A stretch of 64,000 bases of DNA, from positions 9,548,001 to 9,612,000 of the forward strand of contig JASJZH010000006.1 in the NCBI GenBank assembly GCA_037178975.1. The letters run 5' to 3'. The notes under the pieces are model-generated. The model was given only the letters and a program-made list of their open reading frames with translations. It had not been told where the DNA came from and did not search any database. The DNA is from Oscheius tipulae (Eukaryota > Nematoda > Chromadorea > Rhabditida > Rhabditidae). This document shows, one piece after another, positions 23,201-35,458 of the stretch. The position numbers and the translations under genes are program-made. The number at the start of each line of letters is the position of its first letter. Position 1 is the stretch's first letter.

Positions 23201-24915
23201 ATTATCTTCTTGCTTCCCTCACTTTTCCAGATCCGCAAATGTGGCTGAAAGTGATATCGATTTGCCCGCCTCTCATCAGTTTCCAAAGAATTCTGAACTG
23301 GCTTTAAGCTACCTGTGCACGCTTTAGTGGCTATGGCCGAAGCTATGAACTGGAAGAGGTCGGTTATTTTCATGTGAGCCTATTCCCCATTTTCAAGTCC
23401 TCTTGATGCAGCAGGTTTACGTTTTCTGCCATGGTTCTACTACAGGCAAAGGACTGCTTTTTCCTGTATTTATCCTCGTAGCTGGGGCAAGAGAGCTGCC
23501 GGTTGGCCGAACAAATCTAACAATAGTTTACTAACACAATGTACAAGTATCAACCATTTTTACATAGAAAAGAGTCCCGTGTTGTTGGAGATGCTAGACC
23601 CAGCTAGGCCGGGCAGGAGTCCACCCGAAGAGAATTCTCTCGCACAGCTCTTCCGGGTGTTCGAAGGAGCTGCTCGAATTCCCACTAAGAATCAAAACAT
23701 TTAGTGTGTTCACAGGTACTAACTCTTCTCTCGACGAGGTCAATACTGACCGGGGGCAGAGAGTACTTTGGATGAAGATAGTCATTGACATGATAAGGTC
23801 TTGGTGGATTAGAAAGGGAGCGTTTTTGATGGTGACGCTCGGCTTTTGAGAATTTTCTTGACACTTGTTTGTACATGTCGAGGGAGGTGCTAAAATTTAG
23901 AGTTTTCTTTTAAAAATGCGTTCCACCTAGAGGAAACAGAGTCGACCTCGATGAACTTCGTGTTTCGACGAGGTGATTTCACAGAACTGAAGGGTATTCC
24001 TCTTCTCGGATGACATCTAAAAGATTATATCCGTTTATGATCAACATTTTAAGATATTTGGACATTCAGGTGGATCCAGAAGTTTCCGCGCCCCTCTGCC
24101 TATCGTAGTTTTATCACACCTGTCGCTTTTAGAACCCTTGATGTTAACATGCAAATCCTGTGGATATTCATTTTGATTGTTTAGTAGATCAAAAAAATGT
24201 CTAATGAGCGTTTAGAAGTTATAAAACGGGGATTGGAATCTGCTTATTTACGTTTCGAAGGTCCATAGTTGAGGCCCCCCGGTGTCATTAGAGCACGAAA
24301 ACAGTCTAGTGCAACCTTTCGTCAAATTGGTTCTGCTCGAGCTGGTTAGGGACAGGATTGTATCGAAAAATTGTAAGAGCTCCCTCAAACTCTGTTAAAG
24401 ATAAATAAATGTAAGCCAAAACTAGGAACTATAGAAAATATGTAAGTGAGTTAGAGAAAAATTTTGTATTCAAGTCGTGATACCCATTCCAGCTTTTTTC
24501 AGTTGTCTGACACGTTTATTTCTCACAATTCCATGATCAAAACGTATTAACACTGACAACGGACTTTACATGCTCCTGCTAACGCAACTTATCTTAACAT
24601 CTCGCTCATTCCAAAGCGACTGTGTCTCTCTGTACGTATGTACTGCGTGACAGTCATACAACTCGGAAAACTCTGATGACGCACGAGCAAAGAGGCGCAG
24701 CTACTTAGTCATATCTCCGTAGCTAGGCTATGAATCCCAAACTCGATCCCCATCGATGTTCTTCGAGTCTCAAAGGGTAGCGAAGCCGGCTTTGAGGACG
24801 ACTGCTTGTATATAAGAAGTCGGCTTGTTATGAGCCTGTATGCGGGCAAAAGGGATATAGCTGTTTAGATGTATGAAACTTGGTCCCTATCACTCTATTA
24901 TGAAGTTCCATAGTG
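20290..24915. other. Long intergenic stretch; no convincing gene
   Basis: Many short open frames on both strands, none with a recognisable domain or a chain of in-frame exons. It contains one dispersed repeat (about 21480-21740). Base composition does not differ sharply from its surroundings. Confidence 0.4.
21480..21745. repeat. Second copy of the dispersed repeat with cttcgccg hairpin
   Basis: It shares with 10360-10735 the segments 'accagctgccg.cggca', 'ggcggcttcgccgcttcc', 'cacttg/ttgtc..atgaaatg.cttgtc', 'tattagtgttgacatg.aattgtg', a GACGGAC tract and 'accactgcgctttagtaaagaaa'. The match runs in the same orientation. Confidence 0.7.
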
Positions 24916-25245
24916 TCAGTCCATATGTAACTTCGTCACTGCGACAAAACAGCCAGCAAGTAACATACAAAAGGTATTGTCTAGGCGGTAAGTCAACTTT
25001 AGCGCTCTAGAAGGACTGGATGCGAGGACATTCGGTACTTTTGGTACTGTGAAAAGTGTAACCAACCGGAAGCTAGAAAACTGCCATAGTTGCTACATAT
25101 GTTAAAAACATACCTGTTGGGTATAAGGGTGCACCAGCCCATGAAGAATCCAATAAGGAGAATAGTATATGTGAACAATATGCCGATAGTTACGTAGAGC
25201 AGCATGCGTTGTTCATCTGAAAGTCTGTTGGTGGTGCTCAATAAT
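24916..25245 (-). CDS. Orphan exon pair with a membrane segment (tentative)
   Basis: A good acceptor (CTCTTTCAG) precedes an open exon at 25245-25114, which reads LSTTNRLSDEQRMLLY and then a strong hydrophobic helix (IGILFTYTILLIGFFMGW). It ends in a GTATGT donor. A 41-base intron leads to an open frame at 25072-24916. A soluble segment with NRLS followed by a helix is seen before the sixth or seventh helix of nematode chemoreceptors, so this may be a fragment of one. I find no other exons. It could be chance. Confidence 0.25.
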
Positions 25246-25259
25246 CTGAAAGAGGCAAA

Positions 25260-27849
25260 GACCTCAAAGATGGTAATAGGTTCTCTTAAATGAAAAGAGC
25301 TTTAGGAATCCTATTGAGGCGCACGAAAAACTGACTGCAATTTCCTCGGTCCTACATGTGATTGTGGACAGGACAAAGGGCTGTTTTCCGATAATTGTCC
25401 AGGTCGCATGGCTTTTGAGTCAAATGTTCTCCACGGAATCCTGGAAGTACACCAAAGCGCAGAATGCCTTCTGACTTTCAGACAGAAATCGGTGGATTAC
25501 ACTGTGGTGGCACTGGCTACTACTGGGGGATGTCCCCTGCTGCAAAAGAGAGACCATCTGTTGACCACAAATCAGCAAAAAGAATGGACTAGGTGTTGAA
25601 GAAAGATGACGCGAGGATTAGCAAAGGCCTTAGAGCGGTTGCATGACCAGAGAACTGACCCACTTCTGAGCTGGATATAGATGACGAGCTCACCCTCGCG
25701 TGGCCGCATTTAACATGCAAGGTGCGTGATAGCAGAAAACTAACTTTTTACCAGGAAGATGGTCCAAGATCGCCAAGCAACCAACGCTGAACTCTAAATG
25801 CCAAAACGAGCCAGGGAAGAAAACTTCATTAGTATTCATGGAAAGTGGAACTTAATCCCCTAATTTTAAGGCAAAAAATGATCCCTTATAGTAAAGATCA
25901 CGCGCTAAAATCTCAAAGTTTGGAGTCAAGACCCGTATGCATGAGCTGGTTTCGAAGAAAGAGGTATGTGTTTTAGGTTTTTGGTGTGTCTGTCTGGAAA
26001 TCTTGGAGCAGGGGTCGGTGTATATCAACAAAAACACATGGCAATAGGGTGGCTCACAGCGTTACGAAAGCTTAAATATAGGGCGCTTATGACCGATGTG
26101 TCACGCGTTATGTATTGGGCTAGATGTCCGAGACAGGGAAGGGTCAGGTTACGCTAAAAAATTCTTACAGGAAATGGGGGATCAAGCAGGTCACGATGCT
26201 ATTTGGAATGTCTGAAGAGGCTATTACTATCAGACAAAGTTTTCTGGCCATCTGACAGAGACATGCTCCGAAGGTGTTAGCGGAACTATTGGAAATGAAC
26301 CGGTTGACAGAGAGACAAACAGCAGAGAGATAGAGAGACAGAAAGACAGAAAGAAAACAAACTGCAAGCCCTTATGCCGACAGCCTAGGTTCGGTTGTTT
26401 CTTAGAGTGAAAACCAACTACTTATCTTCATTCAGCCATCTCTACTTTCTAATGAAGAAGATTTTTTGCGGACATAAAAAAGTGCGATTTAATTGTAAGA
26501 TTAGAAGAGGTGATGCATGATGATGATGCAAGTAGCTACGTAATAGTAGAAAATCACTAGAAAGCATCAGAAGTCAATGGCAAGACTGTCTTTAAAGCAC
26601 TGTCATCTTCTCACTCCTAGTTATACTCTCGTCCCTCTATCAACCACCGGATCAGGAAAAAACTTAATTTTCAGTACTTGACATAGTCTAGAGGTCAATC
26701 TTGTCCGTGTTTCTTTGGGAAACTAACCAATGATCCATACAATATCTGTTATACAAGTTCCAAATGACTTAAGTTTGTGGCATCCATCTAATTGAGAATA
26801 CCATAAATGGGCTTTGTCGAAGAGACTACAGAGGCGTCAAAACTTTAACTCTAGAGAATCACCACTGTTCTGGGGGTGGTATCATTTGACCAGGAAGACT
26901 GACATCAAACCCCGTCGTCGAACCTCTTTTTAAGCTAGCAATTTCAGTGCTGCTTACATCAAAAGGGTCTCGCATCTCAATTTCCTGGAAATCTCTTGGG
27001 GATGTAGGTGGGCGGTTAATTATTTAGCAACACGGAAACGCCCGGAAGCTGCGGGAATACGGTAAAGAAACGCACTCAGTTTTGTCTGATCACAGAGGTT
27101 GTCGTAACATAAAGCTAGCTAAAAAGACTGCTTTGTGGATACGAAGACAGTGGTTTTATGGCGGTGAACAGATGTAATCGGAGTAACGACTCCAGAATAG
27201 CTGTTAGCACAACAATCGTATAGTCAAACTCACCTGCTGAAACATGGAAGTTGGAGGTTTCAGGACAGAAAATTGAGTTCATGAAAGTGGAAATCTAGAA
27301 GATGGTCAGTCACTTTTACACACTAAAAACTCCAGTTTATGTATTGGAATCAAAGTATGAGCAGAATTGGATAGCAACATTGTTTGCAATACAGTTGGGG
27401 GTGGCGGGCAAATTGGCTTTTTGAAAAAACCAAGGATGAAACTTGATAGGTGGATCGGAGGTCAAGTTTTCTAGGTTTTAGAAGTGAAACATGGGTCGAC
27501 AAGTGCAAATACCTTCATCAACTTAGCTGAATAGGAGACTACCAGAAGTTAAAAAAAAATACTGTCCGTTCTATTCAAAGCGAGACATGCCTGTAAGTCA
27601 CCTTCGAAAGTAGCTGCATTGTTAAGGCGCGCCTTTTTGGCCCAAACGACCCGGGGTCAAGCCAGCCCGGACTTCAAACCTAAAACTTCTGTCCAGGAGT
27701 GACCCAAGCCGAGTTTTACCCGGACAAGTTCAGCCTGAGCGAGACAAGGTTTAAGCATACTTGTCAAATATGAAAGAAAAGAAACATTGGGAGGCAGGGA
27801 GACTTGAAACCAGGAAATTGGTGATAGGATCCCAAACCGAAAAGTTTGA
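25260..27849. other. Intergenic; no gene seen
   Basis: Contains a degenerate AGAGACAG tract at about 26300-26360 and otherwise short random frames. Confidence 0.4.
26300..26360. repeat. Degenerate (GAGACAGA)n tract
   Basis: Purine-rich run of AGAGAGAC, AGAGATAG and AGAAAGAC units. Related tracts recur in introns of several genes on the right half of the window. Confidence 0.75.
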
Positions 27850-28022
27850 CTAGGGAATAAAAATTCGCTGCCCAACCTTTTCTAGGAACACCTTCACCTC
27901 CGTAGCAAACTACTACCAATTTACCGGCCTCGGTAGAATGAAGAGATCGGTTGGGTCGCGGCGGGGATCGAACTTGGGACCTTTTTATTAGCGCTGGTGC
28001 CACCTGCCACGGGGCTATCCAG
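27850..28022 (-). mobile_element. tRNA-derived SINE, copy 1
   Basis: On the minus strand it opens with an A-box-like TAGCCCCGTGGCAGGTGGC and, about 35 bases on, a B box in CCAAGTTCGATCCCC; together they form the two internal promoters of a tRNA. They are followed by a non-tRNA body containing GGTAAATTGGTAGTAG and CTAGAAAAGGTTG. A second copy with the same head, spacing and body lies at 54905-55075 inside a prolidase intron. The head cannot fold as a complete tRNA. Target duplications were not resolved. Confidence 0.7.
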
Positions 28023-30700
28023 TCGTTTGGCAATTAAAAAAATATCTCAAAAAGAGGAGGTATAGTTTGAGCAGAAAGATACAAATTGGAACCACTTGAG
28101 CTGTCTTCAGCGAATGAAAAATGGATGTCAACAATGGCCGGGGAGATATAGCTGAGAAAGTTTTGCAGCTGTTTTCAGGGTCCAAAGACTTCTGCAAAAG
28201 ATGATCCCGTCCCATCTTGGATTCATGACTTTTGCTGCAGCTCTTCTTCCACCGTCTAGTCTCAATAAAAAAGGTATACTCAAGACCAAAAGTGCACCTC
28301 ACACAGCCATTTTTCAGAGCTATGTTGAAACCAATTGGACAGGTATGCTTCCGGCGCGAATGGACGTCGTGACGTAACATTTGGCGGGGCCAGGTATTGA
28401 AAAAAGGATACGAAAATTGACAAGAGCCGGCATGTTGTGGCCGGGAAAATGAACGATCAGCTAGGAGCCGTCACAGAACAAATGGGGGCTTAAGGTGGAG
28501 CATCAGTCCTAGGGGGCAATAACCCGGGGTATGTAAGTGCGAACAACATATTACAATTTGCGATACGATTACACCAGCTGAGCTGACCAGCAGTAAGAGA
28601 TAACATCTCTGGAGAGTGACAAGCTGAGAGGCGAAAACTCTCATGACTCATTTTTCAAATGCTAAACTCGAAGCTGTCTGTAAAGGTCATGACGAAAACT
28701 TTATTCCATTTTTGGAATCTCTAGAAAGTAGTTTTCTCAATGTTGATAAGGTTTAAATTAAAAAAAAATGACAAGTACATTGGAGTAGCTGCTAGTGTTT
28801 AACGCGATTGTCCGGCGACTAGTTCATAGCGGTCACTCTCGAAATGGCGACGCTTACCTCACTGAATAACTGATTGAAAATGAATGGCCGAAGCCAATAC
28901 AGCTGTTCCATACTAGTGGGACCAGGTAGAGGGGTAAAAGAATAGAGAGGCAGAGGAACAGAGAGGCAGAGGGTCTTCTGAGAAAAGATTCCTGGTGAGA
29001 AGTGACTCCGACCACACAATGGCGACCAAGTGGTGGAAAAAGTAAAGCATTTTCGTCGAGTAGTTTTGCTGGATGCTTGGAGAGTGCTTTCGGAAAGGGA
29101 AAAGCAGTGCGAAGACAATCACGTCTAAGAGTCTAAAATGAGTCGCCACACACGAGACGAATGTCAAGAAGGTATTTTTGTAATGTCAGTCATTTAAGAT
29201 GTATGACTGTCACTTGTGGCAAATCCGGATTACAAACATCAGTTTCCGTGAAACAACTTTATTTATTTTAACTAACTGGAACGTGGTCCAGAACCATGTA
29301 GACCAAGCATATTACCCAGAAACAGGTGCCTAAAAGCTGCACATTTATTTACAGTGTCGTCGACAATGGCCACTCCTCCCTTCACAGCTACAGGGCGCGC
29401 ACATGTGGTCAGGACTGTTTATGGAACCATAAGATAAAACAGATAGATAGAACGACAAAGAGTTGGATGCAATTTGAAGGTTTCATTTCGAAGCAGCTCA
29501 GAGAGACTCATCTGAAACAAAAACACGCAAACGTGCGTACGTGTTGTCGTCAATAGCGAGACAGGCCAACTGGCAGCTACTCAGAGATGCTCACCGGGTG
29601 TTTGGACAGGCCGGTGGATCCCATTCCATGTATCTCTTTCCCCTTTCTACATAGTACAAGGTGATTCCTACATACCTTTATCGTGTCTCATCGTACAATC
29701 TATATCCGTCAAGAGCTTCGTCGGATTGAAGAATACCCTAAATCGTATCGTTTGCTAGAGGGATAAGACTACTCAGAGAGGTTTCGCAGAAACCTTCTTC
29801 TCTGAGAGGTCTGAACAGATCACCTGAAAAAATTCAGTCTGTTGAAGAAGACCAGGCTGTGGGCGTTGTTTTTTCAATGTTGTAGAGCAGAACCTCGAAT
29901 AATGGCGTTCATACCTGGGACAAAGTCTGGCCTCTTTTTTTTCCAGTCAATGCTTTAATTCTGAAGATTTGCTGTTTGCCGGAAGATATTCTGTGAAGTT
30001 GTAACCCATGCACTCCAGACAGAATGTGTGACCACATAGGAAGACTAAAAATTAAGAAATAATTTGAGGGAGGGAGAGCAGATAGTGACTATTCGAATGT
30101 TTAAGCTAGTTTGAAATGTCGACGATTAGTAAGAGGCGGCGGGTACTATCTCTATAGCCAGCCAGCCCCCCCTGCAGTGTACTTTTGCAACGTCTTCGAT
30201 GTCTTTTATGAATTTGTTGAGCAAATAGCAATCCTTTGCAAAACTGCAGAAATAAGTTTTTGTTGAAATTCACAGCTGTGACCATTTGTACGTATACTTG
30301 ATGGTGACCCCACTGAATGCGAATGTTGCGGATACTGTATGCTTCCCGCGCATGTAAATACTGAAAAATAATACAAAATGGTTTGTCGACACATAAAATA
30401 ACGTGATTGATGCTCTTGTTTGTTTCAGTCAGCGTCAATTGATGACTTTGTGAGGAACAGTATGTCGAACAGCCAGTAGTTGTCGGGGTTCAAATGATAT
30501 TGGATGACAAGTTAGCACTGTCTTACCTCAAGCGTGAAACTAGAACTGGGTGAGGACGTGCACTGCCGGAAAATGAATGCTTGGTACAAATTTCAGTCAA
30601 TTTCTTAGTGTCACGTTTTCGTCAGAATAACTGCCATAGAATCGGATTACCGCTTGACTACAAAGAACTAGGAAATTGATAATTCGTTGAAGTTTTGACC
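28023..30700. other. Intergenic; no gene seen
   Basis: Short open frames only, with no recognisable domains. Confidence 0.4.
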
Positions 30701-30708
30701 GCCTTTGT

Positions 30709-30891
30709 ATGCTTGCTTTTGTATGGCTAGCTTCAATGTGCATTCCTTACAAACAGTGTGACAGCCCTGGAAAACCTTTGGACAGCGATTGCACTTATTG
30801 TACTTCTAAAATTAGCGACTGTTCAAAGTTTTGTTTCACTCCTCATGAGGCAGACACCACAACAGTAAACCGAGGATTCCAAGTCGTGTGA
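30709..30891 (+). CDS. Possible small cysteine-rich secreted protein
   Basis: Single open frame of 60 residues starting with a short hydrophobic stretch (MLAFVWLASM). It has seven cysteines in 33 positions, spaced C-x5-C-x10-C-x2-C-x6-C-x3-C after the hydrophobic start, ending GFQVV. I recognise no family. An AATAAA lies 11 bases after the stop. The hydrophobic start is short for a signal peptide and no introns are evident, so this could be chance. Confidence 0.25.
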   Translation: MLAFVWLASMCIPYKQCDSPGKPLDSDCTYCTSKISDCSKFCFTPHEADTTTVNRGFQVV

Positions 30892-31703
30892 CACGAATAT
30901 CAATAAAATTCTCTTCCATCTAAATAAAATGGAGAGATGAAAAAAGATCGGTTTTCTCGGTCGAAGGAGAGAAGATAGTGACTGACTTTTCGGATGTACG
31001 GGAAGGTTTGAAGCTTTCAGGTTGACTGGGAGCGACTGGGAAAGCTAATTTTACCTGTGGCTTGTCAGGATAGTAAATGCTATGTGAAGCCCGTGTCTCT
31101 TTCAGTACTAAGGTGTATTTTAACATTTCATGGGAGCAGTACTCTTCTCTTTGTATTGCAACCGTTGGAAGTATTACCCTAACCCGAATTCCATACATAT
31201 AAATTTCAGAAAGATATTTTCAGTTCCTAAACTGTTTACTCCAAAAAGACAGTGACTTGAAACCGCAGGACGATCGACTTCGGCCAGAACTGTTCCCTCC
31301 TGTAGCCGACCATTCATTTTTGCCTAACAGTAGCAGTACCAATGTCTTAAAGTTCCGGCCGAGTCGTCTAAGGCGCTGCGTCCAGGTCGCGGTCCTCTCC
31401 AGGAGGTAAATTCGAATACTGCGGATGATAGAAATCTTTTGATTTTGGTTCCTAAACAGAAGTAACCACCATTTTCTGTTGTACGCAACAAAAACATAGC
31501 TAACTCTATATATTGGTTTTCCTCTCGAATCCCGAATGCTCAGGCGTCTCTGGTAGGCCATGGTGTGGCAGGGTCAACTTGTTGTGTTCTTTAGAGCGCT
31601 CATCGATTGGTCCGCTTCAGATAAAAACAAGAGCCTCGACCGACCAAACAAGCATTTTAACGTTCACTTCCTCCCTCGAAAGTTTGCAACACCTTGAAAT
31701 TTC
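30892..31703. other. Upstream region of the monoamine oxidase gene
   Basis: No open frame of note. It ends in the acceptor AAATTTCAG at 31697-31705. Confidence 0.4.
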
Positions 31704-31705
31704 AG
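31704..31705 (+). promoter_or_regulatory. Candidate trans-splice acceptor of monoamine oxidase
   Basis: AAATTTCAG ends four bases before the ATG, with no coding exon upstream. Confidence 0.55.
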
Positions 31706-31709
31706 TAAT

Positions 31710-34700
31710 ATGACCGACTCTCCTCCGGAAGACATCACCCTCGACTACGATGTTGTGGTCATCGGAGCTGGACTCTCGGGTTTGATTGCCGCAAACGAGC
31801 TCAGAGACAGATGTCCCGAACTTCGTGTAAATTTTTGTCACTTTTTGAACAAAAAATGTTTAGGTTCATATTGTGGAAGCAAAAGACCGTGTTGGCGGAC
31901 GACTGCTCACTGTTCCTATCAAAGTTCACAAAAATCAACTCTCCCACTTCGATCTTGGAGGTTTGGCAGCCTTTTTCCATATTCCTATTGATTTTACAGG
32001 ACAGTGGGTCGGAAAAAAGCAGTCGGAGGTCCTTCAACTAGCAAAGGAATTAGGAATCGAGACTTATGACCAGTATACAGACGGACACAAATGGGGACAG
32101 TTCGGTCAAGCGAAGCCGAGAAAGTATGATAGCACTCTTCCTCTTTCAAATATCAGGTATTTCTTTATGATTTCTTCTTTTTCACGATTCTTCAGACAAT
32201 TTTCCATCTCTGAAATCCTGGATTTCCTCTTCAACATCACGAAAATCGAGGGATTGGTTTGGAAAGTTAGCTTACTATTTGGTTTTGACGAAAATGGATG
32301 TTCAGTTGAACATGAAGGACATGTTCAAAAGAAGCAATGCCCAAACTCTCGATGAATCCTCCATTGCTAAATGGTCGAAGGAGAACGCTTGGACTAGATC
32401 GTTCCCTGAACTACACGACATTGCTGTGAGAGCTCTCTATGGAGTGGAGCCGTCCAGGTAGACCACATCTTTTCATTTTATGTTTCAAAAACAACAGCAA
32501 GAAAGAAATGAGAGGATACAGGCTACAGTTTGCCTTGTTACCGAGATGGTACCCCTGGAAGTTTTCCTGTCTAGACAGTATGGAAAAGTTTTTTGTCTTC
32601 AAAATCTTCGTTAATGAGATGGTTTGGGGAGAAAATGCTATCAACAATACCGAAAACGGTACGGATTTGTGTTCATTGTCTGCCTATGCGGAACGGAAGA
32701 GGACTTCTTTCAAAAGCTTGCGTGGTTGCTAACGGTACGGGAAGACTAAACATTGTTTGATGAAAGAGTACGAGTGAGAAAATGTTATTTTTCGAGATCA
32801 TGTGGGAGAGAATTACCATAAGTTCGAAGACGGTACAGATTTGAGTTTATCCGGCACCTAAATCAGTACAAACAAGAGTGTCTCAGCTGTCGAGGCTGTC
32901 CAGTCAAAAGTTTGTCTTTTTCCCTAGATGGTACGTAAGAGAATCCACAAAAAAAGACCTGGTCAGTATTAGATGTTATGCGTTTACAGGGTTAACATGC
33001 TATTCCATCTTTCCATTGCCAAGTCTGCCGGTACGTTCATGAATCTCTGCGAAGCCGTCGGGAATGGTGCTCAGGCTATGAAACTTGTGGTAAGACCCTT
33101 TTCCTATCTTCTCAAAAAGGTTTTAGGGAGGAGCTCAACAGCTCTGTATAAAACTAGCTGCAAGACTTCCTGATGAATCTATCTCTTACGGAGAAGCTGT
33201 TCGTTTCCTCGATGTTAACGAGTCTGCCGGCACAACTACCATTCATTTGGAGTCTGTGGACGAGAGCAGGACCCGAAAAGTAGTGCACACATTACTGAAC
33301 TTCCATTTTCATAGATTCTTCGATGCTCTCGAGTGATCATGGCTATTCCACCTTGTCAGATCAACAAAATCGGCTTTACTCCTCATCTTCCTGACATAAA
33401 GGTGCCCTCAACCGTCCTTTTTGTTGAAAATAACCTTTTAGCATAGACTCTACGAGAACATGATCATCGGGCATTATATCAAGTTTCTAATCACCTACGA
33501 GACGGCATTCTGGCGGGAACAGGGTTTTTCTGGAGAGATCCTGAGCACGGGAAAGACTGAAATCTCGGGTGAAGTAGGTTTTTAAGAATCTTGTGGAACA
33601 GTATCTACTTCAGAAGCTTCCCATTATTGCCACATACGATTCCACAACTGTTGATGGAGCCCCAGCTCTTGTCGGCTTCATTCACCAGGAGTTTGCAGGT
33701 GAAATGGTCGTGTTCTAGTCTTAGTTTTGTTTAGATATGACTGTCGAGCAGCGATGCAATGAAGTAGTCAAAGATCTGGTCAGATTCCTTGGAAATCGAG
33801 CTCTGAACGAGTTCGTGGACTACAAGGACAAAGTAGATAGTCATTTTTGAACCAAAGTTGAATTTTTCTTTACAGGTCTGGGCTCATGAACCATACAATG
33901 GTGGCTGTCCGGCCAGCATCATCACTCCAGGAAACATGGACACTTTCCAGGTTATCCGAGAACCTTTCTATACGTAAGGTTCTTTCCTTATGCTCTTTTT
34001 AAAACCTTTTTAGTGTTCATTTTGCCGGAACGGAGACGGCTACCAAGTGGTGTGGCTACATGGACGGAGCCATAGAGAGCGGATACAGAGCAGCGCATGA
34101 AATTCTTCACTGCTTGGAGAAGCATACAGCTGTTTCTTACAATCGACTGGAGGGATCTGTCTTTGACAGTGACTATCGTCCACCACTACCTCCTTCGGAC
34201 AACTACTCTAGCCTCAGGTCTCCGTGGTAAGTATGAACAGGTGGCTGTTGTATACGTTCCATGTGTTGGTGCTCTACCTAAAATATGTCTTCTCCATTTT
34301 CGGTACCTGTGAATCGGTCCTGGTTATGTTCTAACAAACAATTTTCTCTTCTAGTCCTGATTTCTTTATGTCTGTAAACCTCTTCACATCTTATCCTGAC
34401 AACTATGTTTGGGCGTCTGGTCAAAAAACTCAAGTCGGATCCCATTCGGGTTGGGTTATAGGGTCGAGCTGGTTCGGTTCGACTCGTGGACCGTTTGAGG
34501 CAGGGATGGGTCAGGACAAATAGGCCGAAAAACCTTTCAGCCTGTCCACTTCTTTTCATGCTCATATGACCATCTCTGATCTTTTCAATCTGTCCTTGTC
34601 AACTTATCGGATTCTTACAATGTCGAAACATTTGCTTGCAGTCGGTATGACTTTCTCATTTCGAATCTCTGTCAACTTGCTCGGCTCATACTCTGTTTCT

Positions 34701-34894
34701 GTTAATCTTGGATGTCTCGGCTAACCAGATTCATGTTTTTGCCTAGGTGGCGCCGCCTCTTCTTCGGATCGGTTCTGGTCGTCGGGATCTACGCCTACAG
34801 TCAGAAGTATCGTCTCTCGTACACGGCCAAAGCCGTGAAGCCGATCGAGAATACTCTTCTTCGCTGGACTACCGGCATCATTTGGCCCGAATAG
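31710..34894 (+). CDS. Monoamine oxidase (flavin-containing), membrane-anchored
   Basis: Oxidative deamination of biogenic amines with FAD, probably on the outer mitochondrial membrane. Fourteen exons: 31710-31826, 31864-31960, 32000-32156, 32196-32265, 32306-32457, 32990-33089, 33127-33279, 33315-33401, 33442-33573, 33614-33698, 33735-33832, 33876-33973, 34014-34226 and 34747-34894. They join in frame to 568 residues. The N terminus has the dinucleotide fold [14 protein letters not shown] and EAKDRVGGR; the flavin-attachment region reads EPYNGGC, so the cysteine that binds FAD covalently in MAO-A/B is present. [21 protein letters not shown] matches the C-terminal FAD site, and a final exon carries a basic-flanked hydrophobic helix ([14 protein letters not shown]) like the MAO tail anchor. 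Introns 5 and 13 exceed 500 bases. At the exon 10 acceptor an upstream in-frame AG would add four residues. It belongs with the nematode amx genes; which one I cannot say. Confidence 0.92.
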
Positions 34895-35455
34895 CTTCCT
34901 TTTTTGTATATTTAGCTTACAGGTGTTTGTACAGGTTTCTTAGCACACAATGTCTCCAAATTCGCTTAGCATTTGAGAACAAATTTTCAAGGTCGTGTTC
35001 ATTTCGAAATCCGGTTTCCCCCGCAGCGTCCGGATCAAAATATACCATTGTTTTACAATAAATCAGACTTTATTGTCTTCTCCCTCGGGAAAGAAGACAT
35101 TACTCGTTATCTTAACTTTCAACACAAACGGTCACATGTAGCACGTCCCGTCTCCCATGATTTCTCTCAGTGTTTTGCATCAGGGAGAGGAGGAGCTTCC
35201 GAAATGTTCTCTCTCACTCGTGGTTGTTTCAACACAAGCGCAAGTGTGTGTTGCAGCCGCTAAAAACACGTGGCGTCCCTGCCCAAGCACTACGCATTAT
35301 TACGTCAATGAGGCTCACGTATGGGCGCCGAAGCTTCAAATACCTTGTGCGCGCCACCGTTGAATGTATTCGATCCATTGCCCCCCCTCCTCTATTATTC
35401 ATTTCGTTCCACACACTCACTTTTCTCTCTTTTACACTCGTGATGATAAATTTCC
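34895..35455. other. Spacer between monoamine oxidase and the acyltransferase
   Basis: Contains the probable 3' untranslated region (AATAAA at about 35057) and the region upstream of the next gene. No gene is seen. Confidence 0.4.
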
Positions 35456-35458
35456 AGA

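Noticed and set aside
27930-28022. Functional tRNA gene
   Set aside because: A and B boxes are present, but the arms cannot form a cloverleaf, and the same head recurs in a SINE copy.
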